Source of the DNA: Artocarpus heterophyllus
Taxonomy: Eukaryota > Streptophyta > Magnoliopsida > Rosales > Moraceae
Assembly: GCA_025403435.1 (NCBI GenBank)
Contig: CM046341.1
Span: 19,801,460 to 19,865,459, forward strand
DNA length: 64,000 nt
Direction of reading: 5' to 3'
Shown here one piece after another: positions 1 through 11,398 of the stretch. Both the position numbers and the translations under genes were made by a program. The notes under the pieces were generated by a model, which worked only from the letters and a program-made list of their open reading frames with translations, had not been told where the DNA came from and did no database searches. Positions within the stretch are counted from its first letter, which is position 1. Each line of letters starts with the position of its first letter.

Positions 1-856
1 GCAAAGATTGTTATGTTGTCTACATCCTTATCGTGGATGGTTTGTCTTGGCCATCGGAGGTGGACTATGCGAATAGAAACATTGGCTCATTGTCATAGGT
101 GATGATGTGTTAGATCGGGACATAAAGTGAAATGATTTAGATTAATAATTCTGTCTCGGTAAGTCGATTCACTTTAGACAATCATATGTGTTGTGTCTTA
201 ATCCTAAGATGAATAATGGGCCCGTTGTCTTGACTTATGTCTTTTGATGTACCAAAAAGTGACATCCACATTTTATGTTGGAACGCATGTTGATACATTG
301 GAGGCATGACTCTTGATAGCATAGACTTGTTATTCATAGATATGGAATCCATAGCTCCCCTTTAGGAGTCGTTGAAATCCTCTTATATGCGTTTTCCTAT
401 AATTAAAAAACTAGAGCTCTCAACCATTTTGATATATAGGTATAACCGAACAGTATACTATCTTTGGATGGTAAGATTTTTGATGGTGAGATAATGGAAC
501 GTAAAATAAAAATAACTTGGAAGATAAGACAAAACTTGTCCTTAAGCTGATAATGGATAATCCTATGGGGATATGACACATTATGATATGTCATAGAGAC
601 TTAGCTATACGTGCTTCGTAATTCTATATGGCTTGAGAGTGTAGCTTTGAGCTTTTAGCATAGTAGTGTTACAGTTGATAATTATGAAACGTATATATGG
701 GATATTGGGTTTCATAATTATCGGGAGGTTGAACTATATAGGTCCATCAAGTCTGCTTTGCTAGCTCACAATAAATCCTCTAACGACACGACGTACTTTT
801 CTAATAATTGGTGACTTGTGTTAAATTATCAGATTGGTTGAAATTTGATAGGATCA

Positions 857-1010
857 GATAATTCATGTGTGTTTATTGGTTGAATTAATTTTGTAACAAT
901 TAATTCAAGATAAACTTGTTGAATTATCGGGATTAGATAATTCATGTATGTTTATCGGTTAGATTAATTTTGAATAAATTGATTCAAGATAAACTTGTTG
1001 AATTATCAGG
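857..1010 (+). repeat. Imperfect tandem duplication of about 79 bp inside the copia LTR
   Basis: The unit begins GATAATTCATG at 857 and again at 936. Both copies continue through a TTGATTCAAGATAAACTTG-like stretch and end GAATTATC. The pair also occurs in the C1 3' LTR (about 9405-9560) and in both C2 LTRs (about 21760-21920 and 36940-37115, reversed). It is therefore an ancestral feature of the family, probably in U3. Confidence 0.8.
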
Positions 1011-1398
1011 AATATTTATTTTCCTAGAGATTATCTAGATATGGTTGTTTTAATCAGATAATTTCTCTATTGGGTTATTTGAATTAAAATTGAGGCTCTA
1101 TCTTAAGAAGTCCAGGTGGGAAATAAAGATTTACAAAGATTATTTATCATAAGTTCAGCAGGCCGATCTAGTAAAGATTCATAAAGATCATTTATCATAA
1201 ATTCAGTAGGCCAATCTTTATGTTTGGCCTGTCGATGAAGTAAGTTTAGCAGGTCGATCTGCCAGTTCGATCTGCCCATCGAGTGATAAATAGATCATGT
1301 GTTTTCGTGAAGATTTTATCAGATATTGATTCTAATTTGATTCCGATTTGAATTTTCAAGGCCTTATCTGATGAGTATTGACCCCTGGGTCCAACTTC

Positions 1399-1408
1399 TA
1401 TAAAAAGG
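1399..1408 (+). promoter_or_regulatory. TATA box of the C1 5' LTR promoter
   Basis: TATAAAAAGG sits in an otherwise diverse LTR and is conserved at 9897-9906 in the 3' LTR. C2 has TATAAATAG at the same place on the minus strand. A start of transcription about 30 bp downstream would mark the U3/R border. The position of the start is inferred. Confidence 0.75.
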
Positions 1409-1721
1409 TGAGTGAGTCTCATTGTTATTTAGATCAATTGAGAAATTTAGAGTAAGACTCTGCTAGCAAGACTCTGCAACTCCCCGAAAAGTTGTTCACA
1501 AATTGCAAACTATAGCTTTGGGTACTTCTCAATTGATTGGAAGGAGAGCCACTTGTGGAAGAGCTATACAAGTGTGCCCATACACACACACTAGTCGTGG
1601 ATAAAGAATAGCAAAAAAGGTCAGTTGGTTGAGGTCCTTCTAGAATGTTACTTCTCTTCACATATTACGGAGCTTTTCGACAAACAAGGTTAGCAAGATC
1701 TGGTTAATTTATGCATATAGT

Positions 1722-2550
1722 TGATGAGGACATCGTTAGCACAAGCAAGAGCACATGGGATGAGACATATTCAGATCCAATTCAAGTTCCCATTGGTCCG
1801 ATTACAAGAGCTCGTGCGAAGAAGTTCAAAGAAGCACTTATTGGGCTGATTCAAGCAACTTGGGCTCAAGCTATTGCGTGGAGGCCCATTGAGGGAATTG
1901 CATGTGACATCCAAACCAACAAATGCATGATTCAAGTTCTAGAAGGGACCAAGTAATCATGTTTTGTAGAATCAACAAGTGATTAGCACCATATGGCTGC
2001 AAATAATCAAGCTACTTTTCATTTCAGTTACTTTTTGTTTTAAGGCGACAAGTGGCGAGAAGAATCAGCTATTTACCTCTTTATTGTCTAGTTTCCTTTT
2101 CTTTTAGAAACATGCGTTTGTTTTAGTTCTATTATTGTAAGGATTTTAAGCCATTAAGGGAACTTACCTTATTTGCTTTAGATTAGACTTTTTTTTGGTA
2201 ATTGATTTGCCCAAAATTCCATGGGCAATTAGGAGTTGAAAATTCATAAAGGGGAAACCACTATATATTGTAACGAATTGCATTCAATGGAGATGAATTT
2301 TGAACACACAATTTGAGGTTTAATTCTCTTCGGTTCTTAGACGAACTATTCAAACTTATCGAAAAATTTCGTGGCGTTCATAGACTCATCAATCAGTCCG
2401 TCCATAGCTGATTATGGCATCCTCGCATACCAAGGTTCATGCTTCTTGTTAGGCATTAGGTCGCGGTTCCATTCAAAACCTATTAGGAATTTTGATCTTG
2501 GAGACCAATTTTGGTTAGGGTCGCATCAGTTCTTGGCGGGGTTCGTATCA
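1722..2550 (+). mobile_element. Solo LTR A of the CRM-like gypsy family, inserted in the C1 5' LTR
   Basis: It starts TGATGAGGACATC and ends GTTCGTATCA, as the LTRs of G1 and G2 do in their own orientation. It is flanked by the 5-bp duplication ATAGT (1717-1721 and 2551-2555). The uninterrupted C1 3' LTR has a single ATAGT there. No internal gypsy sequence remains, so this is a product of LTR-LTR recombination. At 829 bp it belongs to the longer LTR subtype. It keeps an open frame for the integrase tail (GPITRARAKKFKE) up to 1956, and by chance the ATG at 1711 in C1 is in frame with it. Confidence 0.93.
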
Positions 2551-2630
2551 ATAGTGTGTCAAACTTGTATTTTAAAAAATACTCAGGTATAAAAAATTTT
2601 AAAATTCTGCTAATACTATTTTTCCAACAA

Positions 2631-2643
2631 TTGGTATCAAAGC
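2631..2643 (+). other. C1 primer binding site
   Basis: TTGGTATCAAAGC follows the end of the 5' LTR (CCAACA, then one base). It differs by one base from the usual plant site TTGGTATCAGAGC, complementary to the 3' end of initiator methionine tRNA. It would prime minus-strand DNA synthesis. Confidence 0.88.
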
Positions 2644-4302
2644 CAAGGTTTAATGTAAATTTACGAGTTTGTGATCATGCTATATATATAAATTATGTGA
2701 TCTTGATCTCTCCTATACTTGAATTTAATTTTATAGAGAGTTAGCGCTCTAGGTTTCTATATATTTATATATGTTGTCATAGATTATATGGTGAATGTTT
2801 ATTAATTAATTATTGTTGATTAAATTATTATTTAATTATTTATAAATTAATTAATTTATGTTGGTTATGATTCCTTAGAGGTTAGAATGTGTATCTAGGT
2901 TCTTCATTTAATTAGTGGCGGACTATCATCTCGGTTTAGGAATTATTATTTAATTTTAAATTTGTAAGAATTTCATAATTAAATAATCATTTGGGGAAGA
3001 CGGATTTAGAAGATAGATGATGGCGTTCCTAAGTATTTCTTGAGTCTTCAATTTTATGTTTTTAAATTGTTGAAAATAAAATTGATAAATTGCATTAAAA
3101 ACTGTATTTTCTAAAAAGTGTGGTTTTTGCTCGGTCGGCATCCTGAACCTTTAGGTCTGGCAGGCCAATGGTTGTAGATTAGCAAGCTAAACTTTAGGTT
3201 TGATAGGCCGTCCACGGGGCAGAAAACTAGTGGCTCTGGAGGCAGGCTAAACTTTCAAACTCGATAGGCTGAACTATCATGATTGATAGGCCAATGGATC
3301 ATGACTGGCAGGCTGATGACATAGATCAGCATATCGGCAGAAAGCTAAAATTTTTTCCAAAAAAGGTGTAGTTTTTTCTAAGTAGTTTTGATTTTTTTTT
3401 TGGACAATTCTAAGAAATATTAAATTTGGATATGACCAAAAATATGGAGTATTCAATCTACGTGGGATTGAAGACTTAAAAGATGGACATTACATGAAGA
3501 AGGATACAACTTGAAGATTCAAGGATGAAAAATTTATAATATGTTCTGATTTATTTCTTGTAATCTTTATTTTCTATTCTCTAGGGAGGAACCATAATAT
3601 CGCGGTATTTATTATTTTGCTTATAGCTTTGCCTGATTGCTTTGCTTATCTGCATTATAATATGATTTGCCATGCCTATTGATAACATGCCATATAGAAT
3701 AAGGAGTGCCGTTCAACTAAAATTGTTCATGCATGCTCTTAAAATAAAACCTTGATTTCAAAAGAATGAGTGGGAGAAGGTTTTCGCAGAGAGTACCTAC
3801 CTCTATCGTTGGTCCATAGATAACACATGGTGGTTCCGACCCCTAAGAAGGGACTTCATCGTGTACTAGGTTGGATCTCCTAGAGGATAATGTATTTTAG
3901 CATGATTTATAATTACACACCCCTAGGTGGTGATTATAAATCATGGATAAAATATTAAAACGATAGTTATATACTCATATTAATTTTATTATTAGCCTCC
4001 CCTAGGAGCTTTGTTAATAAAATTAATGGTTAAAGAAATGATTATTAATATATGCTAGATCATATGAGTCTTGAATGGCACATATTAATCAAGAGCGGAT
4101 CCGTGTTCTTGATTGAATTTGGCAAGAATGCCTTAGGAACTTGTTGAATTTTGAGTTGGGAATTATCATTGTAAGGTTGTGATATTTTCAGGGTTTTGAC
4201 ATATAAACACATTTGTATAGTATACATGATTGTGTTATCTTACTAAGTTATTTTTGTATGTTTGCTTATGTTTGGTATATGATTCTTTATTGTAGATTAA
4301 AA
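2644..4302 (+). other. C1 untranslated leader, with clustered AGGCC/AGGCT words at 3130-3330
   Basis: No coding frame of note lies between primer site and gag in 1.66 kb. The part around 3130-3330 has many degenerate copies of GGCAGGCCGATC or GGCAGGCTAAAC. The same type of word is clustered in the LTR at 1155-1290. The C2 leader has the matching cluster at 34680-34865. The leader is also rich in AATTAATT runs near 2800-2860. Confidence 0.7.
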
Positions 4303-5165
4303 ATGTCTAAAAACACTTTAAGATCGATACTTGACAAAAACCAATTAACCAGTGAGAGCTATAATGATTTAAAATGGAACCTAGACATCGTCTTGTCCTT
4401 TAAGAAACTGAAACTTGTGTTGATGGCATCTTGGCCTCCCAAGCCTACGGGAGATTCCACCGACGATCAAATCCAACCATATGATCGTTGGAAAGATACT
4501 AATGATTAGGCCCCCTGCTATGTTATGTTATGGCCAGCATGAATAACGTGTTGCAAGCTCAATATGAGGATTATGAGACTGCTAGGTAGATCTTAGATAA
4601 TCTGGAAGATATGTTTGGAGGCCAGCCCTTAACAAAGTAGCAAGGGGCACTTCAGAAACTCTTGAATTGTAAGTAGAGACTGGGGACGTTTGTGAAAGAG
4701 CATATGATGTTAGTCATGGGTTACCTCGCCCAGGCTTAGGCTAATGGAGTTGACATCGATGCTGAAACTGAAATGACTATGGTCTTTGAGACTTTGTCTA
4801 AGGAATTCATTCCATTTAAAGCTATATTTAATTTGAGCAATACACGAGACATGACCTTGACGGAGTTAATGAAATAGTTACAGGAGTTTGAATTGCTGAT
4901 CAGGGAGTTTCCTGCTAGTGACGAGGCCAACTTGGCGGTTGCTTCTAGTTTCAATCCTAGCCCTAGGAATAGAAAGAAGCAACAGGCCAAGAATAGGAAG
5001 TCTTCTGTTCCTATAAGTGGCAAGAATAAGAAAAAGAAGAAGAAGAACCCAAAGAAGCTCAAGTGCTTCTTCTGTGGGAAGGTCGGGCATATTAAAAAGA
5101 ATTGCAAGGACTTCCTTTTAAGGACTTCCTTTGCCAAGGAGGTAGGTGTGATCTTCTGTATTTAA
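4303..5165 (+). pseudogene. C1 gag (copia capsid protein), broken
   Basis: The likely start is ATG 4303 (MSKNTLRSILDKNQL), matching the start inferred for C2 at 33707 on the minus strand. Recognisable stretches include KEFIPFKAIFNLSN around 4800 and a lysine-rich region near 5030-5060. The nucleocapsid zinc knuckle CX2CX4HX4C (CFFCGKVGHIKKNC) is at about 5065-5105. Stops and shifts interrupt it several times, for example TAG near 4508. Gag would form the virus-like particle. Confidence 0.85.
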
Positions 5166-8100
5166 AAACTCGTTTGATTGAGGAATCTAGTGACATTTGG
5201 GTCATAGATTATGGAGCAACTAATCATGTTCGTGTTTCTCTATAGGGTTCAAGGAAATGAGAAGTCTGCTGCATCAAGACTTATCATTCCGGATGAGCGA
5301 TGGATCCTTGGTTTTAGCTGAAATAGTGAGAGATGTCCATCTTTATTTTGATAATTATAGGAATTTAATTTTGTAAGATTGTTTTATTGTTCCTAAATTT
5401 AAAAAGAATTTAATTTATCTAGCTTGTTTATTTAAAGACTCCTATTTGGTTTCTTTTAATAATAAAGTAGTGATTCGTAAAACCAAATCTTTTATCCATT
5501 TTGGATGATGCAAAATAATCTATATTTTATCAAACCTAAGATGGACTTACTTCTTAACGCTGAGATTAATGATAATAACTCGAAAAGACTTAAAACTTCT
5601 CACTCTAATATGACTTATCTTTGGCATTTGTGACTTGGTCACATTAACCTGAATAGCATTCAAAGGTTAGTAAGGGATGGACCTTTAAGTCACTTAAAGG
5701 TGGAATCTATACCACAATGTGAATCTTGTCTGGAGGGTAAATAACTAAAAGACCATTTTGGTCTAAGGGCAATAGGGCCGAAGGGATTCTGGAACTTGTG
5801 CATAGTGATGTTTGCAGACCGATGAACATGCAAGCATGAGAAGGGTATGAGTACTTCGTCACTTTTATTAACGATTACTCAAGGTATGGGTATATGCACC
5901 TAATGCACCATAAAAATGAAACTTATGACAAGTTTAGGAAGTTTCAGGTTGAAGTAGAAAAGGAATTAGGTTGACCCATAAAGGCACTTCGACCTGATCG
6001 AGGTAGTGAATACCTTTCTGATGAGTTCTTGAGACACTTATTAGAGAATGATATTTTATTCCATTTGACTGCATCAGGCACTCCGTAGAGAATGGCATAG
6101 CTGAGAAAAGAAATAGGACTTTATTGGACATGGTTGGGTCCATGATGAGTTATTCATCATTGCTTTTGTCCTTTTGGAGATATGCACTACAAACCACATG
6201 TTATCTTTTGAACAATGTGCCTTCAAAATCGGTTCCTAAAACTCCTCATGAGTTGTGGATGGGCAAGAAGACATCCTTAAGCCATATTCGCATATGAGGA
6301 TGTCTGGCTCATGTCTTATTTAGGGATGCAAATAAGTTGGAAGCACGTTTGGAAATTTGTGTGTTTATAGGATATCCAAAAAGGATTAAAGGGGGTTATT
6401 TCTATAACCCAAAAGAAAATAAAGTCATGGTTTCAACTAATGAAACTTTCCTTAAGGAGAGTTACATGGACGACTTTAATCCTCGAAGTAAAATGGTTCT
6501 CGAGGAGTTAAGGAGTGATTCTATCACTTTGGGGGTTGCAGTAGAAACTACTCCTCAGTGTAGAAAAACCAAACGAACCCAAACAACAACCTAAGGGGCT
6601 TCAACATAGTGGGAGGATCGAGCATCAACTCAAGAGGTATATGTTCAATGGCGAGGCCTACTTGGCTGAACCAGATGAACATGATAGGGCTCCTTACACT
6701 TATACAAAAGCTATGGAGGATGTTGATTCGAGACTATGGACAGAGGCCATGAGCATAGAGATGAAGTCTATAGAGAATAATCGGGTCTAGGAGCTTGTGG
6801 ATCTTCCCAAAAGGGTAAAACCCATAGGGTGTAAGTGGATCTACAAGAGAAAAAGAGGAATTGATAGAAAGGTCGAAACCTTTTAAGCTAGATTGGTAGC
6901 TAAGGGATACATGAAAAAGGAAGAAATTAATTATAAGGAAACCTTTTTGCCTATAGCCATGTTTAAGTCTATCTGGATCCTCTTGTCTATAGCTACCGCA
7001 CTCGACTACGAGATATGGTAGATCGATATCAAGATGGCTTTTCTAACAGGCTATCTTGATGAGTCTATTTATATGGAAAAACTAGACGAGCTCAAGGTCA
7101 AGAGTTAGGAGGATAAGGTTTGTAAGCTGTTAAAGTCAATTTATGAACTTAAGCAGGCTTCCCATTCTTGGAACATAAGATTTGATCAAGTGATCAAGAC
7201 TTATGGGTTCGTATAAAATGTGGACGAACCGTGTGTTTACAAATACATTAAGGATGGAAAGGTGGATTTCTATTGTTCTATATAGATGACATTCTACTAA
7301 TTAGCAATGACGTTGTGGCGTTGTCATCGGTCAAATTATGGTTGACTAAGTAGTTTGACATGAAGGACTTAGGTGAGGCTAATTTTATTCTTGGTATCCA
7401 GATCTTTCGGGATAGGAAGAATAGAATGATAGCTTTGTCCTAGGTGGGCTGCATGGATAAAATTCTCAGGAGGTTTGCAATGTGGGATTCCAAGAAAGGT
7501 GGGCAACCATCTAGGTTTGGAATTACTTTTTCTAAGAAAGACTCCAAAGTATAAGGAAGAAAGAGAATACACGAAGAAAGTACCTTATGCTTCGGCAGTG
7601 GGTAGTCTCATGTATGTTATGCTTTGCACATGACCAGATATTTGTTATGCGGTCAGGATTGTAAGGCAATTTCAGGCGGATCTAGGACTGAACCACTGGG
7701 TTGTGGTCAAGCATATTTTCAAGTATTTAAGAAGGATTCGAGGGTATATGCTTGTGTATTCGGGTGAGGATTTGACTCTTCTAGGACACACTGACTCAAA
7801 TTTTCAATCTTGTCTAGATTCGAGGAGATCGACTTCTAGTTTTGTGTTTACTCTGGGTGCCATTGCCATCAGTTTGAGAAGTGTGAAGCAAGATTACACT
7901 TCGGATTCAACAATGGAGGCCAAGTATGTGGCAGCTAATGATGCTTCGAAAGAAGCAGTGTGGCTCCACAAGTTTTTTGGGGATCTTGAGTAGTTCATGG
8001 TATAGATAAGGTGGTATCATTGTACTATGATAATAGTACCACGATAGCTAATACTAAGGAACCAAGATTTCATAAGAAGAGTAAGCATATTGATCGAAAG

Positions 8101-8226
8101 TATCATGTGATAAAGGACTTCATAGAGGGCGGGCACGTTGCTATTTGCAAAATTACATCCGAGGACAATTTAGCTGATTCATTCATAAAGACTCTAATTG
8201 CGAGAGTTTTTAAGAGGCATGTGTAA
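5166..8226 (+). pseudogene. C1 pol (protease, integrase, reverse transcriptase, RNase H), broken
   Basis: The protease site reads VIDYGATNH near 5200, with Tyr where active enzymes (and C2) have Ser. Integrase is recognisable at about 5620-6250 (LGHINL, CESC, HSDV, DDYSRYG-like, ALRPDRGSEYLSDEF). The segment with the third acidic residue is frameshifted near 6090. Reverse transcriptase spans about 6720-7400, and its YIDD core survives only out of frame near 7280. RNase H is the best kept part (7703-7993 and 8011-8226). Many stops are TAG or TGA at Gln, Arg or Trp codons, as expected from C-to-T decay. Confidence 0.88.
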
Positions 8227-8265
8227 GCTATGGGGATGCGAGATTTGTCACATTTACTCACTTAG

Positions 8266-8279
8266 TGCAAGTAGGAGAT
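8266..8279 (+). other. C1 polypurine tract
   Basis: A purine-rich AAGTAGGAGAT-type stretch lies immediately before the 3' LTR start TGTTAG. C2 has the better kept form AAGTGGGAGAT at 23057-23067 on the minus strand. It would prime plus-strand DNA synthesis. Confidence 0.75.
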
Positions 8280-10304
8280 TGTTAGACGTTTATGCCCTAA
8301 GGAGTTAAAATGTAATATGTTTTTGGAGACATTTTAATCAATAAAGGATTTATTTATTATTTATATACTAAATCTTGTCCTCTTTACATTCATATTTATT
8401 GAATTATGTTAAGCAAACAAAAGTCTGAGACTGCCAGCCTAAACCTTTAGAATTAGGCATATGATGGACAGATTATGCAGAAGACATGATTCTAAAGTAA
8501 CGGTCTAAATCATAAGATCTGCAATTGAGGGAATAAAGTTGGGCACTTTATTTATGCAGAGATTGTTATGTTGTTTATATCCCTATCGGGAGATGGTTGG
8601 TCTTGGCCATCAGAGGTGGACTCCACAAACAGAAACATTGGCGCATTGTCATAGGTGACGATGTGTTGGATCGAGACATAAAGTGAATTGATTTGGATTA
8701 ATAGTTTTGTCTCAGCAAATCAATTCACTTAAGACAATCATATGTGTTATGTCTTAATCCTAAGATGAATAATGGGTCCGTTGTCTTAACTTATGTCGTT
8801 TGATATACCAAAAGATGACATCCATATTTTATGTTGGTACGCATGCTGGTACATTGGAGGCATGACTCTTGATAGCGTAGACTTGTTATTCAGAAATATG
8901 GAATCCATAGCTCCTCTTTAGGAGTCATTGATATCCTGTTATTTGCGTTATCTTGTGACTAAAAAATTGGAGCGCTCAACCATTTGGATACATAGGTGTA
9001 ACCGAATGGTATACTGTCTTTGGATGGTAACTTTTTCGATGGTGAGATAATGGAATGTAAGATAAAAGTAATATGGACTGTAAGACAAAACTTGTCCTTA
9101 AGCCAATTATGGATAATCCTATAGGGATACGACACATTATGATATGTCATGGAGACTTAGTTATACGGGCTTCGTAATTCCATATAGTTCGAGAGTGTAG
9201 CTTTGAGCTTTTAGTGGAGTAGCGTTAGAGTTAATAATTATGAAACGTATATGGGTTTCATAATTATCATGAGCTTGAACTATATAGGTCCATCAGGTCC
9301 CCTTTGCTAGCTCACAATAAATCCTTTAACGACACAACATGCTTTTCTAATAATTGTTGACTTGTGTCAAATTATCAAATTGGTTGAAATTTGATAAGAT
9401 CAAATAATTCATGTGTGTTTGTCGGTTGAATTAATTTTGTGAAATTAATTCAAGATAAACTTGTTGAATTATCGGGATTAGATAATTCATGTCTGTTTAT
9501 TGGTTGGATTAATTTTGAATTAATTGATTCAAGATAAAGTTGTTGAATTATCAGAAATATTTATTTTCCTAGAGATTATCTAGATATGACTGTTTTAATC
9601 AGATAACTTCTCTATTAGGTTATTTGAATTAAAATTGAGGCTCTATCCCAAGAATCTCGAGTGAAAAATAAAGATTTACAGAGATAATTTATCATAAGTT
9701 CGGCAGGCCGATCTTTATGTTCGGCCTGCCGATAGAGTAAGTTCAGCAGACCAATTTGCCAGTTCAACTTACCGACCAAGCGATAAATAGATCACATGTT
9801 TTCATACAGATTATTATTAGATATTGATCCTAATTTGATTCTTATTCGAATTTTTGAGGCCTTAACTGATAAGGACTGACCCTTAGGTCCAACCTTTATA
9901 AAAAGGGGAATGAGTCTCATTGTTATTTAGATCAATTGAGAGATCTAAAGTGAGACTTTGCTGGTGAGACTCCACAACTCCCTAGAAAGCTGTTGTTCAC
10001 AAATCATGAACTATAGGTTTAGGTACTTCTTAATTGGTTGAAAGGAGATCCACCTATGGAAGAGCTATACGAGTGTGCACGTGCATACACATACACACAC
10101 TGGTCATGTATAGAGAATGGCAAAGAAGGCCAGTTGGTTGAGGTCCTTCGAAACATTACTTCTGTTCACAGATTGTGGAGCTTTTGGGCAAACAAGGTTA
10201 GTAAGATCTAGTAAATTTATACATATAGTGTGTTAAACTTGTATTTTAAAAAATACTCTAATATAAAAAATTTAAAAATTCTGTTGTATACTATTTTTCC
10301 AACA
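8280..10304 (+). repeat. C1 3' LTR, complete (2025 bp)
   Basis: It starts TGTTAGACG and ends TTTTTCCAACA, giving the TGTTRG...CCAACA ends of the family. It lacks the solo LTR insertion seen in the 5' copy and so serves as the empty-site reference for solo LTR A. TATAAAAAGG is at 9897-9906. The sequence directly after it (ATCATG...) belongs to an inverted LTR of the same family. Confidence 0.92.
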
Positions 10305-10517
10305 ATCATGTTTTTCGCATAATCTGTCCATTATATGTCTGATTTTAAAGGCTTAGACTGACAATCTCAGACGTTTGTTTACTTTTCATGCATCCAATAA
10401 ATAGGAATGTAAAGAGGACAACAATTTGGTACATAAATAATAAATAAATTCTTTATTGATAAAAATGTCTCCAAAAATATATTATATTTTTGCTCCTTAG
10501 GGCATACATTTCTAACA
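10305..10517 (-). repeat. Fragment of a minus-strand LTR of the same copia family
   Basis: Read on the minus strand it starts TGTTAGAAATG at 10517 and matches about the first 213 bp of the C1 LTR. It stops exactly at the C1 3' LTR end. The simplest reading is that C1 inserted into an older minus-strand copy whose remainder lies left of the window. The first five bases, ATCAT, would then be one copy of C1's target duplication. Confidence 0.85.
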
Positions 10518-11349
10518 CAATTCGGCAAGCACATTCGAATCTTGATTGTTGTAGGATCCCTTCATTGACGTCCCTTTTGTCATCACTACCCAGGGATTGC
10601 TACTTTCGCTTGAGCTTAAACTAATATCAATGGTTTTCTTTGACATTTTTTATGACAAACAGAATTTTGAAGGAGTTCTTGAAAGTTCTAAAACCCACAA
10701 GAAAATCTTGCCTGAAAATGGGTTGGAAAACTCAACAAATTCGGAGGATTTGCTTGATTATTTACAGCTTCAATTTAATTTTCATTCTATAATTATTTCC
10801 ATCTTCTTCTTGGAAGCTAAACGGATCCTAACAATATTGGTTTGAGGGTTTAAATTCGTAAATAGCAAATATCAAAGTGAGTACTAATCTATTTGTATTT
10901 AATTGTAGATCCATCTATAGCTTCCACACTTTTATATTTATTTAATGAGTAAATTATTTTGACCTTTTTTTCAATTTAGAGATAAAATTTAGTATAACTT
11001 TTGGCATAGAAACTATTTTTAAAGAGAAAAAGATAGTTTAGAGACCTTTTATGAGATAAAATAAACCGTTTTTATTGAAATTTTTCCTTCTATTGAGGAG
11101 AAGAATTCGAACCAATACAATGTAAAGCTACGCTTCAATGTAAAGAAAAGTAAGTTACAATGTAATGCTTTTACACGTTATATATTTATTCAAACTTATT
11201 ATTTTGAATTCTTCTCCCAAACACCCTATAAAAAGGGATAATTCATAAGACACTTATTAAGAATATAAACTATTTAGGGTTAAAATTGACTATTAATAAC
11301 TAATTTTAGAGAGAGAATTCAAAAATTATTTATGGAATTATCTATCTTT

Positions 11350-11398
<49 letters not shown>

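Larger units (their letters stand above)
1..2629 (+). repeat. C1 5' LTR (partial), interrupted by solo LTR A
   Basis: The sequence aligns along its length with the 3' LTR at 8280-10304, starting about 283 bp into it. It ends TTTTTCCAACA directly before the primer site. Bases 1722-2550 are a foreign gypsy solo LTR plus a 5-bp duplication. Removing these restores the continuity seen at 10221-10236 in the 3' LTR. It contains the promoter, a 79-bp tandem duplication and a cluster of AGGCCGATC-like words. Confidence 0.93.
1..10304 (+). mobile_element. C1: degenerate Ty1/copia LTR retrotransposon, 5' end cut by window edge
   Basis: Order on the plus strand is 5' LTR, primer site, long leader, gag, protease, integrase, reverse transcriptase, RNase H, purine tract, 3' LTR. 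Integrase before reverse transcriptase is the Ty1/copia order. The complete 3' LTR is 2025 bp. Window base 1 matches about base 284 of that LTR, so roughly 280 bp of the 5' LTR lie outside. Coding regions hold many in-frame stops and frameshifts, so the copy is dead. The same family is seen as C2 on the minus strand and as a fragment at 10305-10517. The target duplication cannot be checked because the left end is missing. Confidence 0.93.

Noticed and set aside
4736..5137. 133-codon minus-strand frame opposite C1 gag
   Set aside because: It is a shadow of the lysine-rich gag region read backwards, giving poly-Phe. The plus frame carries the zinc knuckle.
10597..10845. 82-codon open frame in the intergenic region
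   Set aside because: No recognisable domain, no partner exons with good splice sites and no conserved relative in the window.
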